64,000 bases of DNA from an uncultured Duncaniella sp. (GCA_910589485.1 CAJUSW010000002.1:186001-250000); one strand, 5' to 3'; shown: positions 44,124 through 52,226, numbered from the stretch's first letter. Numbers and translations: made by a program. The notes: generated by a model from the sequence alone, not told the origin.

Positions 44124-44735
44124 ATGCTGGCTCAACCATTCCGGCTCGAACATGATGCCGTGATGATACCCTATACGGCTGAGGCGGTGGAGTATTGTGC
44201 GGATTTTGATTGTGGTGACAGCGATCTGAACGAATTTTTCTCTCGCGATGCACTCCCGTATGATGCTGAATTACTTGGGAAAACCTATGCGTGGGTAGAC
44301 TATACCAAGCCATCTCATATTATAGGTATGATAACATTGGCAAATGACAGTATCAAAGCCAGGCATATAGCATCCAACGCAAGGAACCGATTGCAACGAA
44401 ATATTTCAAACGTAAAGAGAGGCCGAAGCTATCCGGCAGTACTTATCGGAAGATTAGGTGTTGCCACAGATTTTCGTGGCAAAGGATATAATGTTGGAAG
44501 TCAGATCCTGAAATTCATAAAAGACTGGTTCCGGACAAAAGAGAATAAAACCGGATGTCGGTTTATAGTAGTGGATGCCTATAATAATGATAAGACATTG
44601 CACTTCTATGAAAAAAATGGCTTTAAACCATTGTATCGAAATGAGATTGAAGAACGGGAATTTCTTGGACTGTCATCAGAACATGAAATGCCCACACGAT
44701 TCTATTACTACGACCTTAAATGGGAATCCGTTTAA
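44124..44735 (+). CDS. GNAT acetyltransferase, TacT-like toxin candidate
   Basis: The 203 residues resemble the TacT/AtaT group, which acetylates aminoacyl-tRNA: an N-terminal DFDCGDSDLNEFFSRDA like the FDCG-x-x-x-LD motif, the acetyl-CoA loop LIGRLGVATDFRGKGYNVGS, and CRFIVVDAYNNDKTLHFYEK with FYEKNGF in the usual place. Its GC (about 45% in a sampled line) and its tight spacing to the small upstream gene (2 bases) support a transferred module. Substrate is inferred from the family. Confidence 0.8.
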   Translation: MLAQPFRLEHDAVMIPYTAEAVEYCADFDCGDSDLNEFFSRDALPYDAELLGKTYAWVDYTKPSHIIGMITLANDSIKARHIASNARNRLQRNISNVKRGRSYPAVLIGRLGVATDFRGKGYNVGSQILKFIKDWFRTKENKTGCRFIVVDAYNNDKTLHFYEKNGFKPLYRNEIEEREFLGLSSEHEMPTRFYYYDLKWESV

Positions 44736-44768
44736 CCAACGATCAATTGCTCAATAGAATAGATCAAT

Positions 44769-44832
44769 AAAAAAGGTTACGAGGCCAATGACCTCATAAC
44801 CTTTTTCCTTTATAACCTTCCGCCTCGCGGAA
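44769..44832. terminator. Bidirectional terminator plus ATAACC repeat at the panB 3' end
   Basis: A 13-base stem with one mismatch (AAAGGTTACGAGG/CCTCATAACCTTT) lies between an A-run and a T-run (44769-44806). It ends the GNAT transcript and probably the panB transcript. ATAACC units at 44796 and 44812 and the palindrome TTCCGC-CTC-GCGGAA (44818-44832), 2 bases from the panB stop, belong to the recurring intergenic repeat. Confidence 0.75.
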
Positions 44833-44834
44833 TA

Positions 44835-45656
44835 TCAATACTGTTCCTTCTCATTAGGGAAATCGCCCGACTTCACATCGGTGATATACGACCCCAACGC
44901 ATCGGTGATCACATTGCCCAGATCGGCATACCGGCGCAGGAAACGGGGCGAGAAACCCTTGTTGATACCGAGCATATCCTGAAGCACCAGCACCTGACCG
45001 TCGCAACCGTTACCCGCACCGATACCGATGGTGGGGATGGTCAGCTCGGCCGACACGCGGGCGGCAAGCTTGGCAGGAATCTTCTCAAGCACAATGGCAA
45101 AACATCCCGCATCCTCGAGCAACTTGGCATCGGCTATTAGGCGGTTGGCCTCAGCCTCCTCGCGGGCACGCACATTGTAGGTGCCAAACTTATTGATCGA
45201 CTGAGGGGTGAGTCCTAAATGACCCATCACAGGGATACCCGCCGAGAGGATGCGCTTAACGCTCTCGATGATATCCTCGCCCCCCTCCAGCTTCACGGCC
45301 TCGGCATTGCTCTCCTTCATGATGCGGATAGCCGACGCCAGAGCCTCGATCGAATTGCCCTGATAGGTACCGAAAGGCATGTCACACACCACCAGCGCAC
45401 GCTTGGTACCCTTCACCACGCTCGAAGCGTGATATATCATCTGGTCAAGTGTCATGGGCAGGGTAGTGGTGTTGCCCGCCATCACGTTGGAAGCCGAGTC
45501 ACCCACGAGTATCACATCCATTCCCGACTCATCGACGAGGCGTGCCATGGAATAATCGTAGGCTGTGAGCATAGCTATCTTTTCCCCCTTGGCCTTCATC
45601 TCGGCCAGTCGGCGAGTGGTGACCTTGCGGTCGTCCTGAACAGTATATGTCGACAT
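44835..45656 (-). CDS. panB: 3-methyl-2-oxobutanoate hydroxymethyltransferase
   Basis: PanB makes ketopantoate from alpha-ketoisovalerate and methylene-THF, the first step to pantothenate and CoA. The 273 residues show IAMLTAYDYSMARLVDESGM, DVILVGDSASNVMAGNTTTL, VVCDMPFGTYQGN, VKLEGGEDI, PVMGHLGLTPQSIN and IGIGAGNGCDGQVLVLQDML, all family blocks. It forms a single-gene unit with a -7 box at 45709-45716. Confidence 0.97.
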   Translation of the reverse strand: MSTYTVQDDRKVTTRRLAEMKAKGEKIAMLTAYDYSMARLVDESGMDVILVGDSASNVMAGNTTTLPMTLDQMIYHASSVVKGTKRALVVCDMPFGTYQGNSIEALASAIRIMKESNAEAVKLEGGEDIIESVKRILSAGIPVMGHLGLTPQSINKFGTYNVRAREEAEANRLIADAKLLEDAGCFAIVLEKIPAKLAARVSAELTIPTIGIGAGNGCDGQVLVLQDMLGINKGFSPRFLRRYADLGNVITDALGSYITDVKSGDFPNEKEQY

Positions 45657-45708
45657 GATATTTATTGTTTTAAGTAAATGATAAATGATAAATAATTGAA
45701 AGTGGGGG

Positions 45709-45716
45709 CAAAGTTA
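45709..45716 (-). promoter_or_regulatory. -7 box upstream of panB
   Basis: TAACTTTG on the minus strand, an exact TAnnTTTG match, 52 bases before the panB ATG. No clear -33 element. Confidence 0.5.
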
Positions 45717-45808
45717 ATAAAAACCTAAGAGGGAGCGCAGTTACAGATGTTAAAATCTGTTACCGCGCCCCCTTGTTGCCTTAGAGACAGATATTTATAT
45801 AGCGGTTA

Positions 45809-46213
45809 TCAGAGCTCGTCCTGCTCGATTACTATCTCGTAACCGTCACCGCTCTTGTTGCCCTTGTACGAGAACTTCATGCCGCGGTCGGCAAGCTTCA
45901 CCATCTCCACAAACTTCTTCTGGTTGGGATCCCTCACCACACTCTTCATCACCTCAGCTTTCTGCTGGTCGGCCGAGCTCTTCATCTGGTTGATATCCAC
46001 CTGATCCTCGTCCACCACATAATTGTAGATCACATAATTCTCATCGGCCGAGAGGCTCATTTTCTCGATGCCGGGCATAGTCTGACCCTCCAGTTGCTTG
46101 TTGATCTCCTCGATAGCCATGTCCATTGCCTTGTCCTTAACATTGCCACATGAAGTGAGCATTGCCATCATGACTGCTACAGCCACGCAGGCCACATAAC
46201 GAATGATTCTCAT
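45809..46213 (-). CDS. Small lipoprotein of unknown function
   Basis: The ATG at 46213 gives 134 residues with a lipoprotein signal ending MLTSC (Cys22). The frame is open to 46282 but the -7 box at 46247-46254 lies within that reading. The mature part is helical and Lys/Asp/Glu-rich (MDMAIEEINKQLEGQTMPGI, FVEMVKLADRGMKFSYKGNK) and ends acidic. I do not recognise the domain. It is divergent from the TPR gene and is a single-gene unit. Confidence 0.8.
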   Translation of the reverse strand: MRIIRYVACVAVAVMMAMLTSCGNVKDKAMDMAIEEINKQLEGQTMPGIEKMSLSADENYVIYNYVVDEDQVDINQMKSSADQQKAEVMKSVVRDPNQKKFVEMVKLADRGMKFSYKGNKSGDGYEIVIEQDEL

Positions 46214-46246
46214 ATGAGTTCTGATTAGGTTTATAAAAATTCTCCG

Positions 46247-46254
46247 CAAAGGTA
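46247..46254 (-). promoter_or_regulatory. -7 box of the small lipoprotein gene
   Basis: TACCTTTG on the minus strand, an exact TAnnTTTG match 33 bases ahead of the start at 46213, which decides that start. Confidence 0.5.
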
Positions 46255-46297
46255 CGAAAATTCCACCCAAAATTTTCCTCATTACCGGAATAAATGC

Positions 46298-46305
46298 TAA
46301 TTTTG
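46298..46305 (+). promoter_or_regulatory. -7 box of the TPR membrane protein gene
   Basis: TAATTTTG matches TAnnTTTG. It is 62 bases ahead of the ATG at 46368. The divergent box for the lipoprotein is 43 bases away, so both promoters share one short region. Confidence 0.5.
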
Positions 46306-46367
46306 CACATTGTTACGTCCTGTGTCATGACGTGACGCGACCATGAATCAAGAAAATACGTTACACA

Positions 46368-47051
46368 ATGGCAAATACAAATCAACCCGAAGAAACCCGC
46401 ACCTCGATCGATGAGGTGAACGACACCCTCACCGGTCTCGGCGAGAAGGTGCAGAAGAACCCCAAGACCATCATGTACGCCACCGTGGCCGTTGCCGTAG
46501 TGGTGATCGCAGTGCTCGTTTATGTCTACGCTATCCGCCAGCCGGGCATCCAGGCTGCCAACGAGGCTCTCGGCCAGGCCGACATCGAGCTCCTCATGGG
46601 CAACGACAGCATAGCTCTTGCTAAATATCAGCAGGTAGCCGACCAGCACGGATACAAGGCCGGCGATCTCGCATCGCTCAACGCCGCTATCCTCCTCTAC
46701 AAGGACAAGAAATACACCGAAGCTCTCGAATACCTCAAGAAATACTCTGCATCCGAGACCATCATCGGCGCAGGTGCCAAGAGCCTCGAGGGTGATTGCT
46801 ACGCCAACCTCGGTCAGCTCGCCGAAGCACTCGACTGCTTCAAGAGCGCCGTCAAGGTTTCCGACAACAACCCCGCCTACACCCCCGCATTCCTCCTCAA
46901 GGAAGCAACCGTGCTTCGCGAGATGAAGGACTACAAGGCCGAGGCTGCCGTCTACGACCAGATCATCAAGGAATATCCCAACTACGGCGCCCAGATGGGA
47001 ATCGACGTCAAGAAATACCTCGAGCGCGCCAAAGCCCAGGCCGGCGAATAA
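46368..47051 (+). CDS. TPR membrane protein (YfgM-like topology)
   Basis: The protein has 227 residues, with a cytoplasmic N-terminal tail of about 35 residues, a single membrane helix (IMYATVAVAVVVIAVLVYVY) and four to five TPR-like helical repeats (SIALAKYQQVADQHGYKAGD, YTEALEYLKKYSASE, LGQLAEALDCFKSAVKVSDN, YKAEAAVYDQIIKEYPNYGA). The layout is that of YfgM, an ancillary SecYEG protein, but sequence identity is not assessed. The gene is followed by a strong terminator and has its own promoter. Confidence 0.88.
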   Translation: MANTNQPEETRTSIDEVNDTLTGLGEKVQKNPKTIMYATVAVAVVVIAVLVYVYAIRQPGIQAANEALGQADIELLMGNDSIALAKYQQVADQHGYKAGDLASLNAAILLYKDKKYTEALEYLKKYSASETIIGAGAKSLEGDCYANLGQLAEALDCFKSAVKVSDNNPAYTPAFLLKEATVLREMKDYKAEAAVYDQIIKEYPNYGAQMGIDVKKYLERAKAQAGE

Positions 47052-47077
47052 TTCCGAGACCGAGTTATAAAAGTCAC

Positions 47078-47129
47078 AATCGACTGAAATGTCATCATCA
47101 TTGATGGACTATTTCAGTCGATTTTTTTT
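47078..47129 (+). terminator. Strong rho-independent terminator
   Basis: A perfect 13-base stem (AATCGACTGAAAT 47078-47090, ATTTCAGTCGATT 47111-47123) is followed by a run of T. It ends the TPR gene. Confidence 0.9.
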
Positions 47130-47172
47130 GATAGAATATTATCCATAAATAATATCCAAACTCCTGATTTAT

Positions 47173-47379
47173 ATGAAATTCTATACTCACGATGAGATCC
47201 TCGACAAGCATATTGGCAAAAAAGGATCTTCGGCTCGCGAAAGCTTCGACGCAGAGGTTGAAGCAATCTCGCCATCCCGTCCCCCCACTAAGCAACGAAG
47301 TGGCGATGTAATTTCCCACCACTATGCCGACAAGCAAATCGCCCGTAGGGCAAGATTTGTGCTGTATGACGAGGAGTGA
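47173..47379 (+). pseudogene. Truncated HigA-like antitoxin joined to repeat DNA
   Basis: The first 32 residues (MKFYTHDEILDKHIGKKGSS, then ARESFDAEVEAI) match the N-terminal arm of Bacteroidetes HigA-type XRE antitoxins, which normally run to about 100 residues with a helix-turn-helix. From residue 33 onward the frame enters the first copy of the 95-base direct repeat, and the sequence (SPSRPPTKQRSGDVISHHYA and on) is unlike any antitoxin. No helix-turn-helix and no neighbouring HigB toxin is present. It is most likely a remnant. Confidence 0.65.
47284..47374. repeat. Direct repeat, copy A
   Basis: About 90 bases, matching copy B at 47401-47495: both contain TAAGC...GCGATGTA, CCCACCAC, CGACAAGCAAATCGCCCG and AGGGCAAGATTTG. 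The last part can fold as an imperfect palindrome (GCAAATC.CCC..GGG..GATTTG). Copy A supplies the false end of the truncated antitoxin gene. Confidence 0.75.
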
Positions 47380-47400
47380 AAGACACCCCGCAGGCTATAC

Positions 47401-47495
47401 CCATTAAGCCCCGAACGGGGCGATGTAGTTATAGCCCCACCACGAGCTCGACAAGCAAATCGCCCGCAGGGCAAGATTTGCGCCGTCGGGCGAGG
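47401..47495. repeat. Direct repeat, copy B
   Basis: Second copy, with a better palindrome GCAAATCGCCCGCAGGGCAA followed by GATTTGC and an added CCCCGAACGGGG hairpin. The remaining stretch 47496-47650 shows no gene. Together with copy A the elements occupy most of the 320-base gap between 47379 and 47703. Confidence 0.7.
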
Positions 47496-47651
47496 TGTGG
47501 GGAAAACGAAATTGAGCGTAGAATGGGCGTCGGAGACGTCCTATAATTAATGTCACAATACGTCTATTCCACTGTGCCACAATGCGCCAAACGGACTAAT
47601 TATCTTGATAATCGACCCGCCTGCCCGGCCCCCTCACCATCCGGAAAAAAT

Positions 47652-47685
47652 TAGGCCCATGGAACATCTCTATCCCATGGGCCTA
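47652..47685 (-). terminator. Terminator of the MBL-fold hydrolase gene
   Basis: TAGGCCCATGG (47652-47662) and CCATGGGCCTA (47675-47685) form an 11-base perfect stem; on the minus strand it is followed by ATTTTTTCC. It lies 17 bases from the stop codon. Confidence 0.85.
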
Positions 47686-47702
47686 TATTATATCTTATTT
47701 TT

Positions 47703-48428
47703 TTATACCTCTGCCTCCATGCCGGCCTGGTCGAGGCAATAACACTTGGTATCGCTTCCGGCGGGCACATAGGTCGAAAAATCACACGCTTTCTGAGGCT
47801 CGCCCCAGAAATGCATCGGGAAGAAATTGGCCACCTTCACTTTCTCGAGGAAAATATTGGCACCACGGGCGAAATCCTGTCCCATGCGAGCATCCACCGG
47901 GAACATGGCTATATCAACCTTGGGATACTCCTCCGCAATACGGTCGATAATGGTGATGAACGCCTTCTCAGCCTTGTGGGCATCGTGGGGCGACGACATC
48001 TGTCCCCAATGCCAGTCATTGAGATCTCCGGCGTGGAATATCACCTTACCGTCGGGCAGAGTTATCGCATAGGCCACGCCAACGTCGGTCGACTTGAAAG
48101 CCTTCACCTTGCTTGTACCCGGAATCTGGTCAATCACATCGCCCGGGCTCATCCAGGCCACCGACAACCCCTTCTCAGGCACCAGGCGCGAGAAGATATC
48201 GTTGGAGAGGATATATGTACGCTTCCTGTCCTGCGCAAGCTCAAATATCGAGGTGCTGAAATGATCGGGGTGATGGTGACTCACAAAAAACAGCACATCC
48301 TTATCGGGAGCCTCCCGCAACACCTTTTCCAGTTTCTTGTCGGGATCCTTGTAATAGTCAAACACCATTACAGCCTCGGGAGTGGTGACAGCGAAGCCGC
48401 TATGGTCCAAATATGTAACCTTTATCAT
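47703..48428 (-). CDS. Metallo-beta-lactamase-fold hydrolase
   Basis: The 241 residues carry the metal-binding HHHPDH (in FVSHHHPDHFSTSI), a first motif strand LDHSGFAVTTPEAVMVFDYY, the later Asp in VIFHAGDLNDWHWG and the His in FFPMHFWGEP. This layout belongs to the UlaG/YtnP-like or general MBL hydrolase group; it acts in the cytosol because there is no signal. Substrate unknown. Single-gene unit. Confidence 0.88.
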   Translation of the reverse strand: MIKVTYLDHSGFAVTTPEAVMVFDYYKDPDKKLEKVLREAPDKDVLFFVSHHHPDHFSTSIFELAQDRKRTYILSNDIFSRLVPEKGLSVAWMSPGDVIDQIPGTSKVKAFKSTDVGVAYAITLPDGKVIFHAGDLNDWHWGQMSSPHDAHKAEKAFITIIDRIAEEYPKVDIAMFPVDARMGQDFARGANIFLEKVKVANFFPMHFWGEPQKACDFSTYVPAGSDTKCYCLDQAGMEAEV

Positions 48429-48538
48429 AACGTAAATTGATTATTCTATATGTAATAACAACCAATCTCCGTCATGGGTTTATGGACCATGGTTTAAGGG
48501 AGGTTAAGAGGTTGTTTTTAGATAACCTCTAAAACCCG

Positions 48539-49159
48539 CTATTTCACCGGAGCGAAAGCCTTTCCGTTCCAGCGGTAGGTGAGCGACTGGTTCAGCGCCG
48601 GCGCCACCATCGAGTATATATCCTCGTCGAGGAAAGTCGACAGATTGTTGGTCGCCGTCAGCGTTCCCTTGGCCGGATCGATATAATAGGAAGCAAGCAT
48701 GAACGGAGCATAGGCCGTAACCTCGCTCGCATCGTGCCCCTTGGTCACCCATTCGCGCCAGGTGGGCGGGGTGAAGTACTTGCTCCCCTCTAACTGTTTC
48801 CACGAGGTGTCATAGAATTTCACGGAGGAGTCAAGACCCGGCGCCGCCACGGTCGACACCACAGCGATCACCGTATCCTTCCCCGCAGTGAGCAGGGCCA
48901 ACTGGGCCGACGATGATTCCGACAGCTTCACCGAGAGCGAAGCCGGTGTCAGTTCGGTGATGGCCGAGCGCCCGTCCATGCGATTGGCCGACGGGGTTTT
49001 GAGCCCGCTGTTGAAATAGTCGAGCATATCCATGCGCGTGTTCTTGTCGAGCAGCGGGAACACATCGGCCGGAGCCGAGGTGAAAGCCCCCGACGCTGTG
49101 AGCTGGGCCGAGGCCGTCAGGGCTACCACAAGCGAGAGTAGCAGTACGAGTCGTTTCAT
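48539..49159 (-). CDS. DUF3256 family secreted protein
   Basis: The 206 residues have a signal peptide (RLVLLLSLVVALTASAQ) and match DUF3256: AFTSAPADVFPLLDKNTRMD, MLDYFNSGLKT, SLTYRWNGKAFAPVK at the end. The family is found in Bacteroidetes and has no known role. It lies between the MBL-fold gene and the DEAD-box helicase on the same strand. Confidence 0.88.
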   Translation of the reverse strand: MKRLVLLLSLVVALTASAQLTASGAFTSAPADVFPLLDKNTRMDMLDYFNSGLKTPSANRMDGRSAITELTPASLSVKLSESSSAQLALLTAGKDTVIAVVSTVAAPGLDSSVKFYDTSWKQLEGSKYFTPPTWREWVTKGHDASEVTAYAPFMLASYYIDPAKGTLTATNNLSTFLDEDIYSMVAPALNQSLTYRWNGKAFAPVK

Positions 49160-49217
49160 ATTCGGGATATAGTTATTGGTGTCAGCGGTTATTTATTTAG
49201 GTCGTAAACAACCCTTT

Positions 49218-50927
49218 TTACTTATTGCGGGCCTTTTTCTTCTTGTCGGCCAGGCGCGAATAGTCGCGGTCCTGATCGGCAATCTCGCTATGCAGACGCT
49301 TGCCGAAGAAGTCGGCGCCCGTGAGCGCGCCTACCACCTTGCGGGCATCCTTCTTACTCACGTCAAACAGCGTGTAGCCCGGCAACAGGTCGATACGGCC
49401 CACATCCACGCGCTTCCCTTGCACGAGCTTGTTGAGCATCTCTATGAGGTTTCCGGCAAAGAATCCGTCCCTCTTGCCCACGTTCACATACACTCGTTCC
49501 ATTCCGCGGGCGGCTGTGCGGCGGTCCTTCTCCTTGTCGTCGGCCGGACGGTCATTGTTCTTCTCCCCCTTGCGCTTCTTCTCCTTCTGGGGCTTGGCGT
49601 CGATGAAATCGATCTTGGGAGCGTCCTTATAGTAGTCGAGCAGACGGTTGAACTCCAGCGAGATCACTCTCTTGAGCAGATCCTGTTCCGAGAGCCACTC
49701 GAGCTTGCGCGAGATTCCCGGCAGATAGCGGGCTATCTCATCCTCGTTCACCTTCACCTTCTCGATGCGGTCGGCCAGATTATAGAGCTGTTTCTCTATG
49801 ATATGCTCGGGCGTGGGCACCTCCAGGTGCTCGAAAGTCTTTCCTATTATACGCTCTATCTCGCGCAGACGCCCCTTCTCCCTCGAGTGGATTATGGCCA
49901 CCGACACACCCTTTTTGCCGGCGCGGCCTGTACGGCCCGAGCGGTGGGTGTACACGGCCGTATCCTCGGGCAGACCGTAATTGATCACGTGGGTCAGATC
50001 GCTCACATCGAGTCCGCGGGCGGCCACGTCGGTAGCCACCAGGATGCTCACCACCCTGTCGCGGAACTTCTTCATCACTATGTCGCGCTGCTGTTGCGAC
50101 AGGTCGCCGTGCAGAGCCTCGGCATTATATCCGTCGCGTATCAGATTGTCGGCAATCTCCTGGGTGTCACGGCGCGTGCGGCAGAACACTATGGCGTAAA
50201 TGCCGGGCGAATTATCCACCACCCTCTTCAGGGCCAGATACTTGTCACGCGCGTTGACCATATAATATATGTGGCGTACATTCTCCGATCCCTCGTTGCG
50301 TGTGCCCACCACTATCTCCTCGTAATCCTTCATATAGCGCTTGGCTATCTTCAGGATGCCCGCCGGCATCGTGGCCGAGAACAGCAGGGTCTTGTGATCC
50401 GAGGGCACATGCGAGAGTATCTCCTCGATCGACTCGAGGAAACCCATGTTGAGCATCTCGTCGGCCTCATCGAGCACCACCGTGTTCACCCCGTCGAGCT
50501 TCACCACTCCGCGCTTTATCAGGTCGATCAGTCGGCCCGGAGTGGCCACTATCACGTTCACTCCGGAGCGCAGGGTGCGTATCTGGCTCTCGATGCTCGA
50601 TCCGCCATATACCGGAAGCACCTTCACGCCCGGGATATACTTGGAATAATCCACCAGGTCACCGCCGATCTGCAGACACAGCTCACGCGTGGGCGCGAGT
50701 ATCAGGGCCTGGGGGCTCATCACGCCCGGCTCGATGCGCTGGAGCACAGGCAGACCGAAAGCCGCCGTCTTGCCGGTTCCGGTCTGTGCAAGGGCAACTA
50801 TATCGTTGGCATCGCCGAGCAGACGCGGGATCACACGTTCCTGGATGGGCATCGGAGCCTCAAAGCCCATCTCCTCCACTGCCTTGCGCAGCGGCTCATT
50901 GACACCTAATTCTTCAAATGATTTCAT
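49218..50927 (-). CDS. DEAD-box RNA helicase (DeaD/CsdA-like)
   Basis: The 569 residues have all helicase motifs: ALAQTGTGKTAAFGLP, PTRELCLQIG, VLDEADEMLNMG, LLFSATMP, and HRSGRTGRAGKKG. A basic linker follows (KPQKEKKRKGEKNND). The C-terminal RRM-like DbpA-type domain (RVYVNVGKRDGFFAGNLIEM, LPGYTLFDVSKKDARKVVGA) binds RNA. Such helicases act in ribosome assembly and RNA decay. The leader of about 200 bases contains two palindromes and a 17-base direct repeat. Confidence 0.93.
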   Translation of the reverse strand: MKSFEELGVNEPLRKAVEEMGFEAPMPIQERVIPRLLGDANDIVALAQTGTGKTAAFGLPVLQRIEPGVMSPQALILAPTRELCLQIGGDLVDYSKYIPGVKVLPVYGGSSIESQIRTLRSGVNVIVATPGRLIDLIKRGVVKLDGVNTVVLDEADEMLNMGFLESIEEILSHVPSDHKTLLFSATMPAGILKIAKRYMKDYEEIVVGTRNEGSENVRHIYYMVNARDKYLALKRVVDNSPGIYAIVFCRTRRDTQEIADNLIRDGYNAEALHGDLSQQQRDIVMKKFRDRVVSILVATDVAARGLDVSDLTHVINYGLPEDTAVYTHRSGRTGRAGKKGVSVAIIHSREKGRLREIERIIGKTFEHLEVPTPEHIIEKQLYNLADRIEKVKVNEDEIARYLPGISRKLEWLSEQDLLKRVISLEFNRLLDYYKDAPKIDFIDAKPQKEKKRKGEKNNDRPADDKEKDRRTAARGMERVYVNVGKRDGFFAGNLIEMLNKLVQGKRVDVGRIDLLPGYTLFDVSKKDARKVVGALTGADFFGKRLHSEIADQDRDYSRLADKKKKARNK

Positions 50928-51034
50928 AATAAAACTGTATTTTTACAACCTCATCTATTGCACAGGCCGGTTTTTACGAGGTTTTTTGATGATTATAATT
51001 ATCCGTGTTGTGTGGGTGGGCCTGTATCTCTCAC

Positions 51035-51054
51035 CCGTCGGGCATGCCCGACGG
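51035..51054. repeat. Perfect 20-base palindrome in the DEAD-box leader
   Basis: CCGTCGGGCATGCCCGACGG is its own reverse complement. Its centre CGGGCATGCCCG resembles the palindrome in the ftsA leader (CGGGC-GAT-GCCCG). Confidence 0.55.
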
Positions 51055-51122
51055 TAAGTAAGCCGAACACCCTGCTGTTTATAGGGCAAGCCGTCACGAC
51101 TCACTTATTATCATACTTGCCA

Positions 51123-51159
51123 TATAGATATATGACTTTCTATATAGATATATAACTTT
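51123..51159. repeat. Two tandem 17-base AT-rich repeats
   Basis: TATAGATATATGACTTT (51123-51139) and TATAGATATATAACTTT (51143-51159) differ at one base and are spaced by 20, two helical turns. They lie between the Lrp-like gene and the DEAD-box gene and could be a protein-binding site. Confidence 0.5.
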
Positions 51160-51206
51160 TTGCCCTGCCTTAGTGTTCGCTATGATGCGGTGCTAAGGCA
51201 GGGCAA
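51160..51206. terminator. Strong hairpin after the Lrp-like gene
   Basis: TTGCCCTGCCTTAG (51160-51173) pairs with CTAAGGCAGGGCAA (51193-51206), 14 bases perfect. The T-run lies on the plus side (ACGTTTTTTTA); on the minus strand, the direction of Lrp, the tail is less T-rich. It could also be an attenuator for the downstream DEAD-box gene. Confidence 0.6.
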
Positions 51207-51238
51207 ATGTAACGTTTTTTTATTTAAACTGCAATTTA

Positions 51239-51706
51239 TCAGTTATCATCGTAAGTCACCGGCAACACCCTCGATATCGAGTGGTCGAGCGAGATCAGTG
51301 TCTCGGTGCCCACAACTCCGGGTATCGTCTGTATCTTATGGTTGAGCAGCTCCATCAGGTGCTCGTTGTCGCGGGCGAAGAGCTTGATCAGCATCGTGTA
51401 GGGGCCGGTGGTGAAATGGCACTCCACGATCTCGGGGATCTTGTCAAACTCAGGCACCACCTCACGGTAGAGAGCGCCGCGCTCCAGATTCACGCCTATG
51501 TAGGTGCAGGTGCGGTAGCCGAGTACCTTGGGGTCCACATTGTAGCCCGATCCCGTGATGACGTTAAGATCCACCATGCGCTGTATGCGCTGATGGATAG
51601 CCGCGCGCGACACTCCACACTCCTGGGCTACATCCTTGGAAGCGATGCGGGCATTGCGCATTACTATTTCAAGTATTTTTCGGTCAAGATTGTCAATTTT
51701 TTCCAT
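51239..51706 (-). CDS. Lrp/AsnC family transcription regulator
   Basis: The 155 residues have an N-terminal helix-turn-helix (NLDRKILEIVMRNARIASKD, CGVSRAAIHQRIQRMVDL) and a C-terminal RAM ligand domain (EIVECHFTTGPYTMLIKLFA, GVVGTETLISLDHSISRVLP). Such regulators sense amino acids and often control their own gene. Three TGGCAAA repeats lie upstream (51763-51874), which may be operator sites. Effector unknown. Confidence 0.93.
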   Translation of the reverse strand: MEKIDNLDRKILEIVMRNARIASKDVAQECGVSRAAIHQRIQRMVDLNVITGSGYNVDPKVLGYRTCTYIGVNLERGALYREVVPEFDKIPEIVECHFTTGPYTMLIKLFARDNEHLMELLNHKIQTIPGVVGTETLISLDHSISRVLPVTYDDN

Positions 51707-51762
51707 GACTGATGACAGAGAACTTTATCAATTAGTGATTTATTAGAATCAAAATAACTCCT

Positions 51763-51874
51763 GGCAAACATTATTCACCATGAAAAACTATCGGCTAATG
51801 CCCCACGCGGAATATTCCGTGCCGGCTCTACCAATTCTTCGTGGCAAATGTTCAACAATATTCTTCGTGGCAAA
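51763..51874. promoter_or_regulatory. Three TGGCAAA repeats upstream of the Lrp-like gene
   Basis: TGGCAAA occurs at 51763-51769, 51842-51848 and 51868-51874. The last two lie in a perfect 16-base repeat (ATTCTTCGTGGCAAAT, 51834-51849 and 51860-51875). A 12-base palindrome CGGAATATTCCG (51808-51819) lies between them and the first copy. The whole gap 51707-52226 (520 bases) contains no gene but has this array and a -7 box for the next gene. Operator function is a guess. Confidence 0.45.
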
Positions 51875-52154
51875 TATACGGAAAAAATACCAACAATAGA
51901 ACTTTTTGCTAAAAAACTTCAATAATTAGCATATAATCCCGTCAAACAGCACCTGTTTACACTTAGAGTTTAATAAAAATATCTGTGGCAATAGCTTGAG
52001 AGTGTTTTAATCCAATGCGAATCACCCGGTTATTATCATGTGAACATTTTCTTAACTGTTTCGTTTTGTTAATGAGTATGTGCAATTTATGAGGAAATGT
52101 TAACGATTATCAAAAATGTAAGACTTTCATAGAGGGTGGGCGAAAAAATGGTGT

Positions 52155-52162
52155 TAACTTTG
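52155..52162 (+). promoter_or_regulatory. -7 box upstream of the acyl-CoA synthetase gene
   Basis: TAACTTTG, an exact TAnnTTTG match, 64 bases before the ATG at 52227. No clear -33 element at standard distance. Confidence 0.55.
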
Positions 52163-52226
52163 CAGGAAGTTATAATTTTTTCGTCCGTCCACCTCTCCGG
52201 CGGTCTTTCACACAAGACAATCGCTT

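Noticed and set aside
49176..50909. Open frame of 577 residues on the plus strand
   Set aside because: It mirrors the DEAD-box helicase gene on the opposite strand; composition is that of a shadow.
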